Below, piece by piece: positions 42,802 through 50,268 of a stretch of 51,825 bases of DNA. Every line of letters begins with the position of its first letter. Position 1 is the first letter of the stretch. The stretch spans positions 1-51,825 of the forward strand of contig LNEO01000138.1 of the NCBI GenBank assembly GCA_001465015.1, given 5' to 3'. The notes below the pieces were generated by a model, which was not told where the DNA came from, did not search any database, and worked only from the letters and a program-made list of their open reading frames with translations. The stretch comes from Deltaproteobacteria bacterium Ga0077539. GTDB taxonomy: Bacteria > Myxococcota_A > Polyangia > Polyangiales > Ga0077539. Position numbers and translations under genes: made by a program.

Positions 42802-43623
42802 ATGACCGCCCACGTGTACACTGAAGAAGAGCGCAAGCGATTGACCCGCGGAGACCGCGCGTCTGCGGCGCTCGGCGTCGTTTCCGCGATCGCGATTCAC
42901 GCGGTCGTGCTCGCGCTCTCGTTGCGCGCTGGGACCGCAGAGGGCAACGCCGCTCGCCCCGCAGGCACCCCCGAGAACCCGCAAGAAGCCCCAGAAGAGA
43001 CCATCGTCGAAGGCGAGCTTCTGCGCCAGGGCGGCGGCGGGCGATGGGACCCACGAATTCATCGTGAGGCGCCCGTCCGCGCCGAAGAGAGCAACGTCCG
43101 AGACCGCGGCCCCAACCATGATCCCAACGCGAACGCCGCGCAGCGACGGGATCCCAACGCCGCCATCACCAATCGCGACATCCTCGGCCGGGGAAACCAG
43201 GACCTCGCCGAGCGACGACTCCAGCAGCTCGCTGAAAACGAGGGCGCCGACCCCAACGCGCCGCCGGGACCGGGCTCTCCGGACGGGAGCGTGCACGGCA
43301 CCGAGACCAATCCCAACCGCGCAGGGAGCGGCGCGGGCGCGAAGATCCAGAGCTTCTTGCGGCGCGAGCTGCGCTTTCCGAGCACCGCGCCGCCCGAGGC
43401 GCGCTCGAGGCCGTTTCGCTTGCGCATCGTCATCGCCGACGACGGAGCGACCATCTCGCGCGGTCGCGTGGTCGAGGGCTCGGGCGACGAGACGGTCGAC
43501 TCGGACCTGAACCTCCAGCTCGCCGAGATCGCCGCGAATCGTAGGCAGATTCCCGAACTCACGGACGAAGAGAAGCTCGCGATTCGCGGGCGCACGTTCG
43601 GCGTCCGCTATCGCCCTGAGTGA
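42802..43623 (+). CDS. TolA/TonB-like protein
   Basis: A 273-residue protein with a cytoplasmic start (HVYTEEERKRLTRGDRASA), one membrane helix (about 24-44, LGVVSAIAIHAVVLALSL), and a long Pro/Asn/Glu/Gly-rich periplasmic stretch. The C-terminal domain (about 180-273, AKIQSFLRRELRFP to GRTFGVRYRPE) is shaped like TolA/TonB C-terminal domains, with RLRIVIADDGATISRGRVVEGSGD. I take the ATG at 42802; a GTG at 42778 is in frame. The Pro-rich spacer is short for TonB. In this operon it is best read as the TolA link from TolQR to TolB at the outer membrane. A GTCAC-N7-GTGAC dyad precedes it at 42766-42782. Confidence 0.78.
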   Translation: MTAHVYTEEERKRLTRGDRASAALGVVSAIAIHAVVLALSLRAGTAEGNAARPAGTPENPQEAPEETIVEGELLRQGGGGRWDPRIHREAPVRAEESNVRDRGPNHDPNANAAQRRDPNAAITNRDILGRGNQDLAERRLQQLAENEGADPNAPPGPGSPDGSVHGTETNPNRAGSGAGAKIQSFLRRELRFPSTAPPEARSRPFRLRIVIADDGATISRGRVVEGSGDETVDSDLNLQLAEIAANRRQIPELTDEEKLAIRGRTFGVRYRPE

Positions 43624-43654
43624 ACGGTTTGCGCTACACTCGCGAGCGTCTTCG

Positions 43655-44950
43655 ATGAAGCTCCGCTTGCTGTCGCTGTTCGTTCCCCTCTCGCTCGTCG
43701 CGCTCGCGCCCGTGCTCTCGGCGCAGACTCGCCCCGCGGCGGACGCCGGCGCGCGGCCGGGCTCTGGCGAGGGTCCCGAGCAAGAGATCACGATTCAAAA
43801 CCTCGATCAGCGGTTGCTACCGATCGCCATACCCGCGATCGGCGGCAGCGTCGGCGGCGACGTCACCAACGTCGTCATCAACGACCTGCGGCTCTCGGCG
43901 CTGTTTCGCGTGGTCGACTCCAGCCGCTATCCGAGCTCAGCAGCGGCCGAAGGCATGACCATCAACGCGCAAGCGTGGGTTCCGGTCGGCGCGACGTCGG
44001 TCGTCAAGGCGACCACGACGGGCGGCGGTGACGGATCGCGCCTCGAGCTCAAGGTCTGGGAGCCCGGTCGACCCGCGGCCCCTGTGCTCGAGCGCACTTT
44101 TGGCCCGGCGTCGCCGCGCTCGCTGGCGCACCAGGTCGCCAACGCGTTGATCCGGCACTACACGGGCCGCGACGGCGTGTTCGGCTCGAGGATCCTCTTC
44201 GCGCGCCGCACCGGCCGCGCGCGAAAGGACGTGTTCACCGTCGAGATGGACGGGGCCAACCTCGCGATGATCTCGCCTGGCCGTCGCCTCAACATGCTCC
44301 CTGCATGGGGACCCAACGGGATCTATTACGCAGCGCAGACACGGGAGGGGTTCATTCACCTCGTTCGATCGTCGCGCCCCAACGCGGTTCCCGTCGTTCA
44401 GGTCGAGGGAATGGTCGCTGGGTCGAGCTTCTGTGGAAGCCGCCTCGCCATCTCGATCAACCGCGAGGGCAACCCCGAAATCTACGTTGGCGGCGCGGAC
44501 GGTACCAACCTTCGCCGCGTGACCATCAACAGCGCCGCGGATCTGTCGCCCGTGTTCGGCCCAGGCTGCTCGCAGATCGCGTTCGTGTCCGACCGCGATG
44601 GCTCGCCGCAGGTCTACGTGATGTCCGCAGACGGGGGAGGGCAGCGGCGCGTCACGTTTACTGGTGACTATAATCAAACGCCGGCGTGGTCTCCGGACGG
44701 CAGCACCATCGCGTACTCGTCCCGTCAGGGAGGCTCGTTCGACATCTTCACGGTGTCGGCCTCCGGCGGTCGCCCTCGAAGGCTCACCGAGAGCCAGGGG
44801 AGCAACACGGACCCGACGTTCTCGCCGGACGGCAGGCTCATCGCCTTCAACTCGTCGCGCGGCGGCATCTGGCTCATGAACAAAGACGGCCTCGCGCAGA
44901 CGCAGATCCTCGCGGGCGGGGGCGAGTCCCTCCGCTGGGAACCCCGCTGA
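43655..44950 (+). CDS. tolB: TolB periplasmic beta-propeller
   Basis: A 431-residue TolB with a signal peptide (cleavage near VLSAQ). The N-terminal domain (about 40-160) with VVINDLRLSALFRVVD is typical. The propeller has repeated blade ends such as AWGPNGIYYAAQTR, NREGNPEIYVGGADGTNLRRVT, VSDRDGSPQVYVMSADGGGQRRVTFTGDYN, AWSPDGSTIAYSSRQGG and TFSPDGRLIAFNSSRGG. TolB links TolA to peptidoglycan-associated lipoprotein. No pal gene follows; instead a 146-bp palindrome begins at the tolB stop codon. Pal is usually encoded next to tolB, so it must lie elsewhere or be replaced. Confidence 0.93.
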   Translation: MKLRLLSLFVPLSLVALAPVLSAQTRPAADAGARPGSGEGPEQEITIQNLDQRLLPIAIPAIGGSVGGDVTNVVINDLRLSALFRVVDSSRYPSSAAAEGMTINAQAWVPVGATSVVKATTTGGGDGSRLELKVWEPGRPAAPVLERTFGPASPRSLAHQVANALIRHYTGRDGVFGSRILFARRTGRARKDVFTVEMDGANLAMISPGRRLNMLPAWGPNGIYYAAQTREGFIHLVRSSRPNAVPVVQVEGMVAGSSFCGSRLAISINREGNPEIYVGGADGTNLRRVTINSAADLSPVFGPGCSQIAFVSDRDGSPQVYVMSADGGGQRRVTFTGDYNQTPAWSPDGSTIAYSSRQGGSFDIFTVSASGGRPRRLTESQGSNTDPTFSPDGRLIAFNSSRGGIWLMNKDGLAQTQILAGGGESLRWEPR

Positions 44951-45095
44951 TCCCGAGCCCGCTGCATCCCGCGCGCGGCGCATCCTGCGGCTTGCGTCCT
45001 CGCTCGCTCCCGCGCCGTACGTGAGTACGGCTTGGTCGCTCGCTGCGGGCGCGCTCGCAGGCTGCATCCGCGCGCGGGCGCAGCGGGCTCGGGAT
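44950..45095. repeat. 146-bp near-perfect palindrome immediately after tolB
   Basis: The outer arms are 16 bp and perfect: ATCCCGAGCCCGCTGC at 44950-44965 and its complement at 45080-45095. The inner hairpin GCCGTAC-GTGA-GTACGGC lies at 45014-45031. Both are centred at 45022.5, and the sequence between the arms also largely pairs when the two halves are aligned by eye, with mismatches. The element begins at the last base of the tolB stop codon. It can form a long hairpin in RNA, so it could act as a tolB terminator or mRNA stabiliser. It also has the look of a mobile or dispersed extragenic palindrome. Confidence 0.75.
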
Positions 45096-45371
45096 TCTCG
45101 ATTTCGAGAGCAAGCGTGACGGAAGGGATTTCGAGAGCAAGCGTGACGGAAGGGATGATGGGAAGGGATGACGGGATGGGGTGACGGGATGGGGCGTTGC
45201 TCCGCGTGCCTTGACGGCTCGACGATCGAGATTAGTTCTCGCGTTGAGCCCGGTCCCACGGGCTCGGAAAACAGCGATTCGCCAGTGCAATTGCAGGGTG
45301 AACGCGAACTCGTGCGCGAGATTTGCGCCGCACACGAAAACAAGACCAACGCCAGAAAGTCAGGTGTCGCT
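45096..45371. other. Non-coding leader region before hsp20 with tandem repeats and a hairpin
   Basis: No gene is seen. It contains two 27-bp direct repeats (45100-45153), then a G-rich stretch with several GATGACGGGATGGG-like variants to about 45195. A 7-bp perfect stem GAGCCCG/CGGGCTC with a 6-nt loop lies at 45246-45265. The region between the hairpin and the hsp20 start at 45372 is ordinary sequence with a weak AGG ribosome site. The hairpin could lie in an hsp20 5' leader, but the transcription start is not known. Confidence 0.5.
45100..45153 (+). repeat. Two exact 27-bp direct repeats
   Basis: The 27-bp unit starting GATTTCGAGAGCAAGCGTGA occurs at 45100-45126 and 45127-45153 without spacer. 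It follows the right arm of the tolB palindrome directly and is followed by degenerate purine-rich tandem material. This suggests local slippage or a decayed element edge. Confidence 0.85.
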
Positions 45372-45785
45372 ATGCTCAACCGATGGGATCCATTCGCAGA
45401 GATCAACCGCCTCCAGGATCAGTTTCGTCGCGCGCAGGACAACGGTGAGCGCGCGTCCTTTGCGCCAGCGGTCAACATCTTCGAAGACAAAGAAGGCATT
45501 CACCTGACCGCTGAAGTGCCAGGAATGAAGCCCGAAGAGGTGCACGTCGACGTCGAGAACCGCGTCCTCACCATCTCTGGAGAGCGAAAGCTCGAGAAGT
45601 CCGAGCAGAAGGACGGCTATCACCGCATCGAGCGCAGCTACGGAAAGTTCACGCGGTCCTTCACGCTGCCCGACAGCGTCGATGGCGAAAAGATCGTCGC
45701 GAACTTGAAGGACGGCGTTCTCGCCGTGCTCTTGCCCAAGCGCGCCGTCGCACAGACGAAGAAGATCAGCGTCAACGGCAGCTAG
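45372..45785 (+). CDS. Hsp20/alpha-crystallin family small heat-shock protein
   Basis: A 137-residue small heat-shock protein. The start at 45372 gives MLNRWDPFAEINRLQDQF, the standard N-terminus of bacterial Hsp20. The alpha-crystallin domain spans about 30-125, with APAVNIFEDKEGIHLTAEVPG, KPEEVHVDVENRVLTISGER, the YGKFTRSFTLPD block, and VANLKDGVLAVLLPK, followed by the short tail KKISVNGS containing the IxV oligomerisation motif. It is an ATP-independent holdase chaperone. Heat-inducible regulation is likely, but I see no CIRCE element. A leader hairpin lies at 45246-45265. Confidence 0.95.
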   Translation: MLNRWDPFAEINRLQDQFRRAQDNGERASFAPAVNIFEDKEGIHLTAEVPGMKPEEVHVDVENRVLTISGERKLEKSEQKDGYHRIERSYGKFTRSFTLPDSVDGEKIVANLKDGVLAVLLPKRAVAQTKKISVNGS

Positions 45786-45809
45786 CCACCGTCGCGTTCG
45801 CGCGCTCAG

Positions 45810-46397
45810 TCAGCGAACGGCGCGGATCGAGCGCAAGAACACGATCACCTTCGCGAGGTCTCCGTCGCTGAGGCGCGCCGCGGGGATGGGGCGCATCGTT
45901 CCGTCTCCGTTGCGCACGACCTGGCGCGTGTGCGCCTCGCTGTCGTTGCGACCGACGAGCCGAGGCCCGATGCGATTGTTGCCGCCTGGGTGACAGCGTC
46001 CGCACGATCGATCGAACACCGCGCGCGCGTCCGCGAGCGCCGCGGCGTTGCCGCCAGCCGCGTTGGGAGTGCTGGTGGTCGTCGCGGGGGGCGTTGTGTT
46101 GCTCGGGCGCGTCGTGCTCGGCCTCGTCGTCGTGCGCGCGCTGTCTGGGCGTGTGACGTCCGCTACGGCGCTCGCGTCGACCACAGGCGCGACGTCCTGC
46201 TCGAGGACGTCCGGCGTCGATGGCGCCGCTTGCGCTTCGGCGTCCGGCTCCGACGGGAGCATCACGTCTTCGACGGGCGTCGAAGCGACGTCCGGCGGCT
46301 GCGTCGCGAGCGTCTGGTTGCTGTTGCCGCTCTGGCTGCCGCTACAGCGAAGCGCGAACAGCGCCAGCAACACGATGGTCGAAAATCGGGTCTTCAC
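45810..46397 (-). CDS. Small c-type cytochrome, membrane or lipid anchored
   Basis: A 195-residue protein starting at GTG 46397 (TRFSTIVLLALFALRC signal-like segment; Cys18 could be lipidated, though Arg before it is atypical). A long Thr/Pro/Ser/Asp-rich linker (about 20-118) holds the domain away from the membrane. The C-terminal cytochrome domain has the haem motif CGRCH (132-136), GPRLVGR and the likely distal Met168 in GTMRPIP, and ends with FLRSIRAVR. It probably carries electrons in the periplasm. Partner oxidase or reductase genes are not in the window. It is convergent with hsp20 across 24 bp. Confidence 0.85.
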   Translation of the reverse strand: MKTRFSTIVLLALFALRCSGSQSGNSNQTLATQPPDVASTPVEDVMLPSEPDAEAQAAPSTPDVLEQDVAPVVDASAVADVTRPDSARTTTRPSTTRPSNTTPPATTTSTPNAAGGNAAALADARAVFDRSCGRCHPGGNNRIGPRLVGRNDSEAHTRQVVRNGDGTMRPIPAARLSDGDLAKVIVFLRSIRAVR

Positions 46398-46586
46398 GGC
46401 GGACGGTGATACTGCCTCTCTTCCATTGGTGAAATACAATCGCGCAAAGGTGTTTGCGCGGGCCGCGTCGTCGCCGCGTCGAGCGTCCGGCGGAAGCACT
46501 GCCGACCCATGAGCCGTAGTACGAGTCGTCGCGAACGCGATCGCGAAAGCCCCATCGACGATCGCGTGCCCGATCGGATGCCCACC

Positions 46587-47483
46587 ATGACCCACGCTGC
46601 AGACTCCTCGAGCGACCGAATTGCGACCCATCGACGCGTCGCTTCCTGCTCGATGACCGTGATCTTTGCGCTCGCGCTCGCGTGTGCAGCGCAGACCGGA
46701 GGCCCGCCAGACGTGTCGGGCAACTACGATGTTCGATACGACGGCCTCTATCGCGTCACGCTGCAGATCGGCAGCGCGCGATACATGGCCAACACTTCGC
46801 CCGCGGGTCTGGTCGAGTTTCGAACGAGCGAACGCGGCACGTTGTCCCTCGACCTGCTCTCGTTTTGCGATCGGCCAGAGGTCCAGTGTCCGCACGAGAC
46901 GCTGTGGACCCGCGTGGCGATCCACCAGCCCGCGATTCGCGCTGCGCAGCGCAATCGCTACGTGCTCAACGCGATCGAAAACCGCATTCCCGATGCGATG
47001 AACCCCGCGCGCCCAGGAGTGGTCGCCGGCCTCGTCGGCGACGACCTCGAGTTCGGCCTCGTGCTCGGGGCAGGATCCGCGTCGGTCTCCGCAGGAAACG
47101 CGACGTGCGCGCTGGTGACCCTCAGCACCGCGGTCGGGCGCTTCACACAGTCGCCCGACTCCGACGCTGGGATCGCCCCCAGAGCCAACGCCCAGGGAAT
47201 CACCGGGATCGTCAACGGTCGCGTCGCGACTGGGTTTCTTGGCGGGTGTGCGTTTGGCCCCATTGGTGTGGGCGCGCTGCTCACGATCGAGACGAGCTAC
47301 AGCGCGGTGCGATCGGGCGCGTTCTCTCCGCCTCCGGGCCTGATCGATCCAGTCGACCCGGGCCGAGTCCCCGCGGGGATCGATCCCACGACGGTCGCCA
47401 CGGACGGAGGGGTGTTCGACGCAAGCCAGGACGCGCCTGTCGGCGACGGCTCGACGAGCAGCGACGCCGAGAGCGACGGCTGA
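46587..47483 (+). CDS. Hypothetical lipoprotein
   Basis: The start is uncertain: ATGs at 46509, 46587 and 46653 are in frame. The lipid-anchored Cys comes from the ALAC lipobox after SMTVIFALA. ATG 46587 gives a 30-residue leader with basic HRR before the hydrophobic core; ATG 46653 would give a very short leader. The mature part is beta-rich, with VSGNYDVRYDGLYRVTLQIG at the start, a Cys pair region (FCDRPEVQCPHE) and a hydrophobic Gly-rich C-terminal half (GVVAGLVGDDLEFGLVLGAGSASVS). The last 50 residues are Asp/Gly-rich. No family is recognised. It is divergent from the cytochrome gene. Confidence 0.62.
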   Translation: MTHAADSSSDRIATHRRVASCSMTVIFALALACAAQTGGPPDVSGNYDVRYDGLYRVTLQIGSARYMANTSPAGLVEFRTSERGTLSLDLLSFCDRPEVQCPHETLWTRVAIHQPAIRAAQRNRYVLNAIENRIPDAMNPARPGVVAGLVGDDLEFGLVLGAGSASVSAGNATCALVTLSTAVGRFTQSPDSDAGIAPRANAQGITGIVNGRVATGFLGGCAFGPIGVGALLTIETSYSAVRSGAFSPPPGLIDPVDPGRVPAGIDPTTVATDGGVFDASQDAPVGDGSTSSDAESDG

Positions 47484-47532
47484 GCTCGCCCCCGCTCGAG
47501 CATCGACGTTTTCGCCGGGGGAGCTCCGTGGT

Positions 47533-48738
47533 TCAGCGCTTCTTCAGCGCTTGATCGAGCGGGTCTTCTTCGACCGTCGCTTCGACCTCGGGCGCTGGCG
47601 CCTGTGCGGACGGTGTCGCAGGAGCGCTCTGTGGAGCCTCGACCTGCGCGACTGTGACGACCGCGACCTCCGCGGGCTGACCGGCAGCCGTCGCTTCGCG
47701 CACGCGCTCGTTGAGAAATCGCTGGCACTGCTCGAGCGCCTCGGCCACCTCGGACCCGCAGCCCGCCGCGATCGCGTCGTCGGTCAGCCGGACGCGAAGG
47801 AGAAACATCGTCGAGACCGGAGGATCGAGCGCGATCAGCGTCGAGAACACCGCGCAGACCGCCTGCCGCTTCCGCGTCGCGTCCAGCTTCGGAAGCACGC
47901 CGAGTTGCACTGGCGAACTCGAAAACATGTGCGCGTCGAGCTCCGCCCGCCTCGCCGGCGGAGCGACCGCCGCGAGCAGGTGCAGCAGATGCGGACGCAC
48001 GGCCTCGAACGCGAGCAGCCTCGCCGCAGACCGAGCGAGCTCGACGCACACCTGCGCGAGCTCGCTCTGACGGAGCTGCGCTGCGAGCACCTCGGCGCGG
48101 ATCATGTCTGCTTCGTGCTGCAGCTCGAGGCGCGCGGCGACGCCGCGCACCGCGAGGTCTCTCGCTGGGTCGATCGCGCTCGAAGCGGCGAGCTGCCACG
48201 CTCCACGAAGCAGCGCGCGGCGCGTCTTGATGTCCAGGTCGCCGAAGATCTCGAGGTCCTCGAAGGTGAGCGCGCGACCGGGGCGAACCTGCGCGAGCTC
48301 TTCTGCGGTCAGGCCGAAGGAGTTCATCGCCATCGCGACGAGGCGCGCCTCATCGGGAGACAGCACTCGATCGGCGTTGGCGATCATCTCGAGGATGCGC
48401 CCCGCGAGGGTCGCGGTCTTCTGCACGCGCCGGCGCTCTTTTTCGCTCGGCTCTTTGGTGAACAACCCGCGAAGACCCTTCGCTCCGCCCTCGAGCGTGA
48501 TGCCGTGCTCGACCACTGCGGCCATGGGCATCCACTGCGGGGGGCCGACGGCGGCGAGCGACTGCGCGAAGCCAGGCCAATACAGGGCGTCCCACAGCGG
48601 CGATTGGGGCTGCGCATAGAGCGCGCTTCGTCGCCGCGCGAATGGTTCGAGCTGATCGTCGTAGTCCTCGCGCGCGCACACGAGCGAGACGAGGTCTCGC
48701 GCGGCGAGCTGATAGATCGTTCGGGCAGCGGTCGACAT
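47533..48738 (-). CDS. Hypothetical cytoplasmic protein with TerB-like segment
   Basis: A 401-residue mostly helical protein without signal peptide. Residues about 110-160 (LAGRILEMIANADRVLSPDEARLVAMAMNSFG) resemble a TerB-type tellurite-resistance/inner-membrane-associated domain: a long helix, an Asp-containing turn, a second helix. The long middle (about 170-330) is Ala/Leu/Arg-rich with two Cys. The C-terminal 60 residues are Pro/Ala/Glu-rich and probably disordered. I do not recognise a full-length family. A second protein with a TerB-like end is at 38124-39293. Function unknown. Confidence 0.6.
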   Translation of the reverse strand: MSTAARTIYQLAARDLVSLVCAREDYDDQLEPFARRRSALYAQPQSPLWDALYWPGFAQSLAAVGPPQWMPMAAVVEHGITLEGGAKGLRGLFTKEPSEKERRRVQKTATLAGRILEMIANADRVLSPDEARLVAMAMNSFGLTAEELAQVRPGRALTFEDLEIFGDLDIKTRRALLRGAWQLAASSAIDPARDLAVRGVAARLELQHEADMIRAEVLAAQLRQSELAQVCVELARSAARLLAFEAVRPHLLHLLAAVAPPARRAELDAHMFSSSPVQLGVLPKLDATRKRQAVCAVFSTLIALDPPVSTMFLLRVRLTDDAIAAGCGSEVAEALEQCQRFLNERVREATAAGQPAEVAVVTVAQVEAPQSAPATPSAQAPAPEVEATVEEDPLDQALKKR

Positions 48739-48824
48739 GCCACTAGCCTATACCGCGGTCTCCCCGGACGCGCGCGGGTATCGATCTCTCTCTGCACGGG
48801 GTACGATCGCGCTCGAGGTCGACG

Positions 48825-49634
48825 TTGAAGAGAGCACCCAGAGCAGTGGTCACCGGAGCAGCGAGCGGCCTCGGCCGCGCCTTTGTCGAAGAGCTCTTGC
48901 AAGAGGGCGCGAGGGTCGTCGCGGCGGACGTCAACGAGGACGGGCTCGCGGCGCTCGCACGGGATCTTCGCGAGCCCGAGCGGCTCGTCATCCGTCGTGC
49001 GGACGTGAGCGTCGTCGAAGACGTCGAGGCGCTCGCGGACGAAGCGGACTCGCGCTTCGGCGGAACAGACGTGATCATCAACAACGCAGGCCTCGGCTCG
49101 GGCGGACCGGTTGGCGAGGTTCCGCTCGATCACTGGCGTCGGGTGATGGGCGTCAACTACTGGGGCGTGGTGCACGGGTGCCACGCGTTTGTTCCGCGCA
49201 TGAAGCGCGCGGGGCAGGGGTGGGTGCTCAACGTCGCCAGCATGGCTGGCCTCGTCTCGATGCCCGAAATGGCCGTCTACAACAGCGGCAAGGCTGCGGT
49301 CGTCTCGCTCTCCGAGACGCTGCGGGGCGAGCTGGCGGAGACGGGCGTCGGCGTGAGCGTGCTCTGCCCTGCGTTTTTCAAGACCAACATCGTCGAGGGC
49401 ATGCCGATGTACGGCAGCAACGCCCAGAAGCAACGCAAGCTCGCCAACACGCTCATGGAGCAGAGTCAGCTCGACGCGCGCGCCGTCGCGCGATTTGCGA
49501 TCGAGCAGTCTCGCAAGGGGGAGTTCTATCTCCTGCCCCACAAAGAAGGCCGCGCGCTGTGGAACCTCAAGCGCATCGCCCCCGAGAATTACATCGCTGC
49601 CGTGAAGTTCTTGCGAAAGCTCACCGGCCGCTGA
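48825..49634 (+). CDS. SDR-family NAD(P)-dependent oxidoreductase
   Basis: A 269-residue classical SDR starting at TTG 48825, with a GAGG element about 8 nt upstream. Motifs are VTGAASGLG (NAD(P) loop), ADV-VV after the second strand, NNAG, VASMAG (catalytic Ser), and Tyr/Lys in VYNSGKAA. The C-terminal part (FFKTNIVEGMP to LLPHKEGRALWNLKRIAPE) is longer than FabG and resembles the retinol-dehydrogenase/acyl-reductase-like group with a membrane-facing end. The substrate is unknown. It stands alone between two convergent or divergent genes and is not part of the radical SAM operon. Confidence 0.85.
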   Translation: MKRAPRAVVTGAASGLGRAFVEELLQEGARVVAADVNEDGLAALARDLREPERLVIRRADVSVVEDVEALADEADSRFGGTDVIINNAGLGSGGPVGEVPLDHWRRVMGVNYWGVVHGCHAFVPRMKRAGQGWVLNVASMAGLVSMPEMAVYNSGKAAVVSLSETLRGELAETGVGVSVLCPAFFKTNIVEGMPMYGSNAQKQRKLANTLMEQSQLDARAVARFAIEQSRKGEFYLLPHKEGRALWNLKRIAPENYIAAVKFLRKLTGR

Positions 49635-49641
49635 GCGGCGC

Positions 49642-50025
49642 TCACTGACGGCAGTGATCGGGGGCGACGCACGTTCCGCCCGCGCTGTCGCAGGCCGCTT
49701 GACCGCGCCACGCGTGCTGCCAGCCCTGCGCGAAATAGCGGCAGCAACAGACGGGGCCGGGGTCTTGCTGCGCTGGCTGCGCAGGCGGCGGACGAACGGC
49801 GCTGTCCGAGACCAGGGAGGTCGCGGCATCCGAGCTCTGCCGGGGTTGCGCGGTTTGCGCGGCGCGCGTGGCCGCGGGACGCGCGGGTGCGGCGGCGGTG
49901 TTGCGCCCACCCTTGACCGTCGCCGAAAGCGCGGGTGCCCCGACGACGCTCTGGGACGCATCCGCCAACGCGTGGCACGCGAACAGGGTCGAGACGGCAA
50001 CAATCGAGACGGCGATGTGGCGCAT
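49642..50025 (-). CDS. Small exported Cys-rich protein
   Basis: A 127-residue secreted protein with the best ribosome site in the window (CGGAGGAA 6 nt before ATG). The leader MRHIAVSIVAVSTLFACHA ends in an AxA-type cleavage region (CHALA). An Ala/Thr/Pro/Arg-rich low-complexity stretch (about 30-90) follows, then a compact Cys cluster: PVCCCRYFAQGWQHAWRG, then ACDSAGGTCVAPDHC, six Cys in 34 residues (93-126). These could form disulfides or bind a metal. No known family is recognised. The frame stays open further upstream but lacks leader character. Confidence 0.7.
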   Translation of the reverse strand: MRHIAVSIVAVSTLFACHALADASQSVVGAPALSATVKGGRNTAAAPARPAATRAAQTAQPRQSSDAATSLVSDSAVRPPPAQPAQQDPGPVCCCRYFAQGWQHAWRGQAACDSAGGTCVAPDHCRQ

Positions 50026-50107
50026 TACTGGCTTCCTCCGAAACGATCCCTCGGCAACCGAAGACTCTGACTGCTGAGGATCACTCATGTGTTGGTCCTG
50101 CACAACC

Positions 50108-50131
50108 AGTGGCAACCTTACAGACGCCACT
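50108..50131. promoter_or_regulatory. Dyad between two exported-protein genes
   Basis: AGTGGC at 50108-50113 and GCCACT at 50126-50131 form a perfect 6-bp inverted repeat with a 12-bp spacer. It lies in the 243-bp divergent gap, about 85 bp upstream of the Cys-rich gene start and 140 bp upstream of the SUMF1-fold gene start. It could be an operator for either gene. I cannot identify a promoter. Confidence 0.3.
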
Positions 50132-50268
50132 CCGAGAGAAAATGTTGCAACGCCTTTCTGTGGGGCGTCGCGAGCCGGGCGTGGTGAGAGGTAAGCGACA
50201 AGGCGCTTTGGTGACCCGCAGACGGTCGCTGTTTGGTGTATACCGTCGGACACGCGAGGTTGGCTTCG

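Noticed and set aside
50108..50131. Sigma54 promoter in the divergent gap
   Set aside because: TGGC and TTGC elements are present on the - strand but their spacing does not match the -24/-12 rule.
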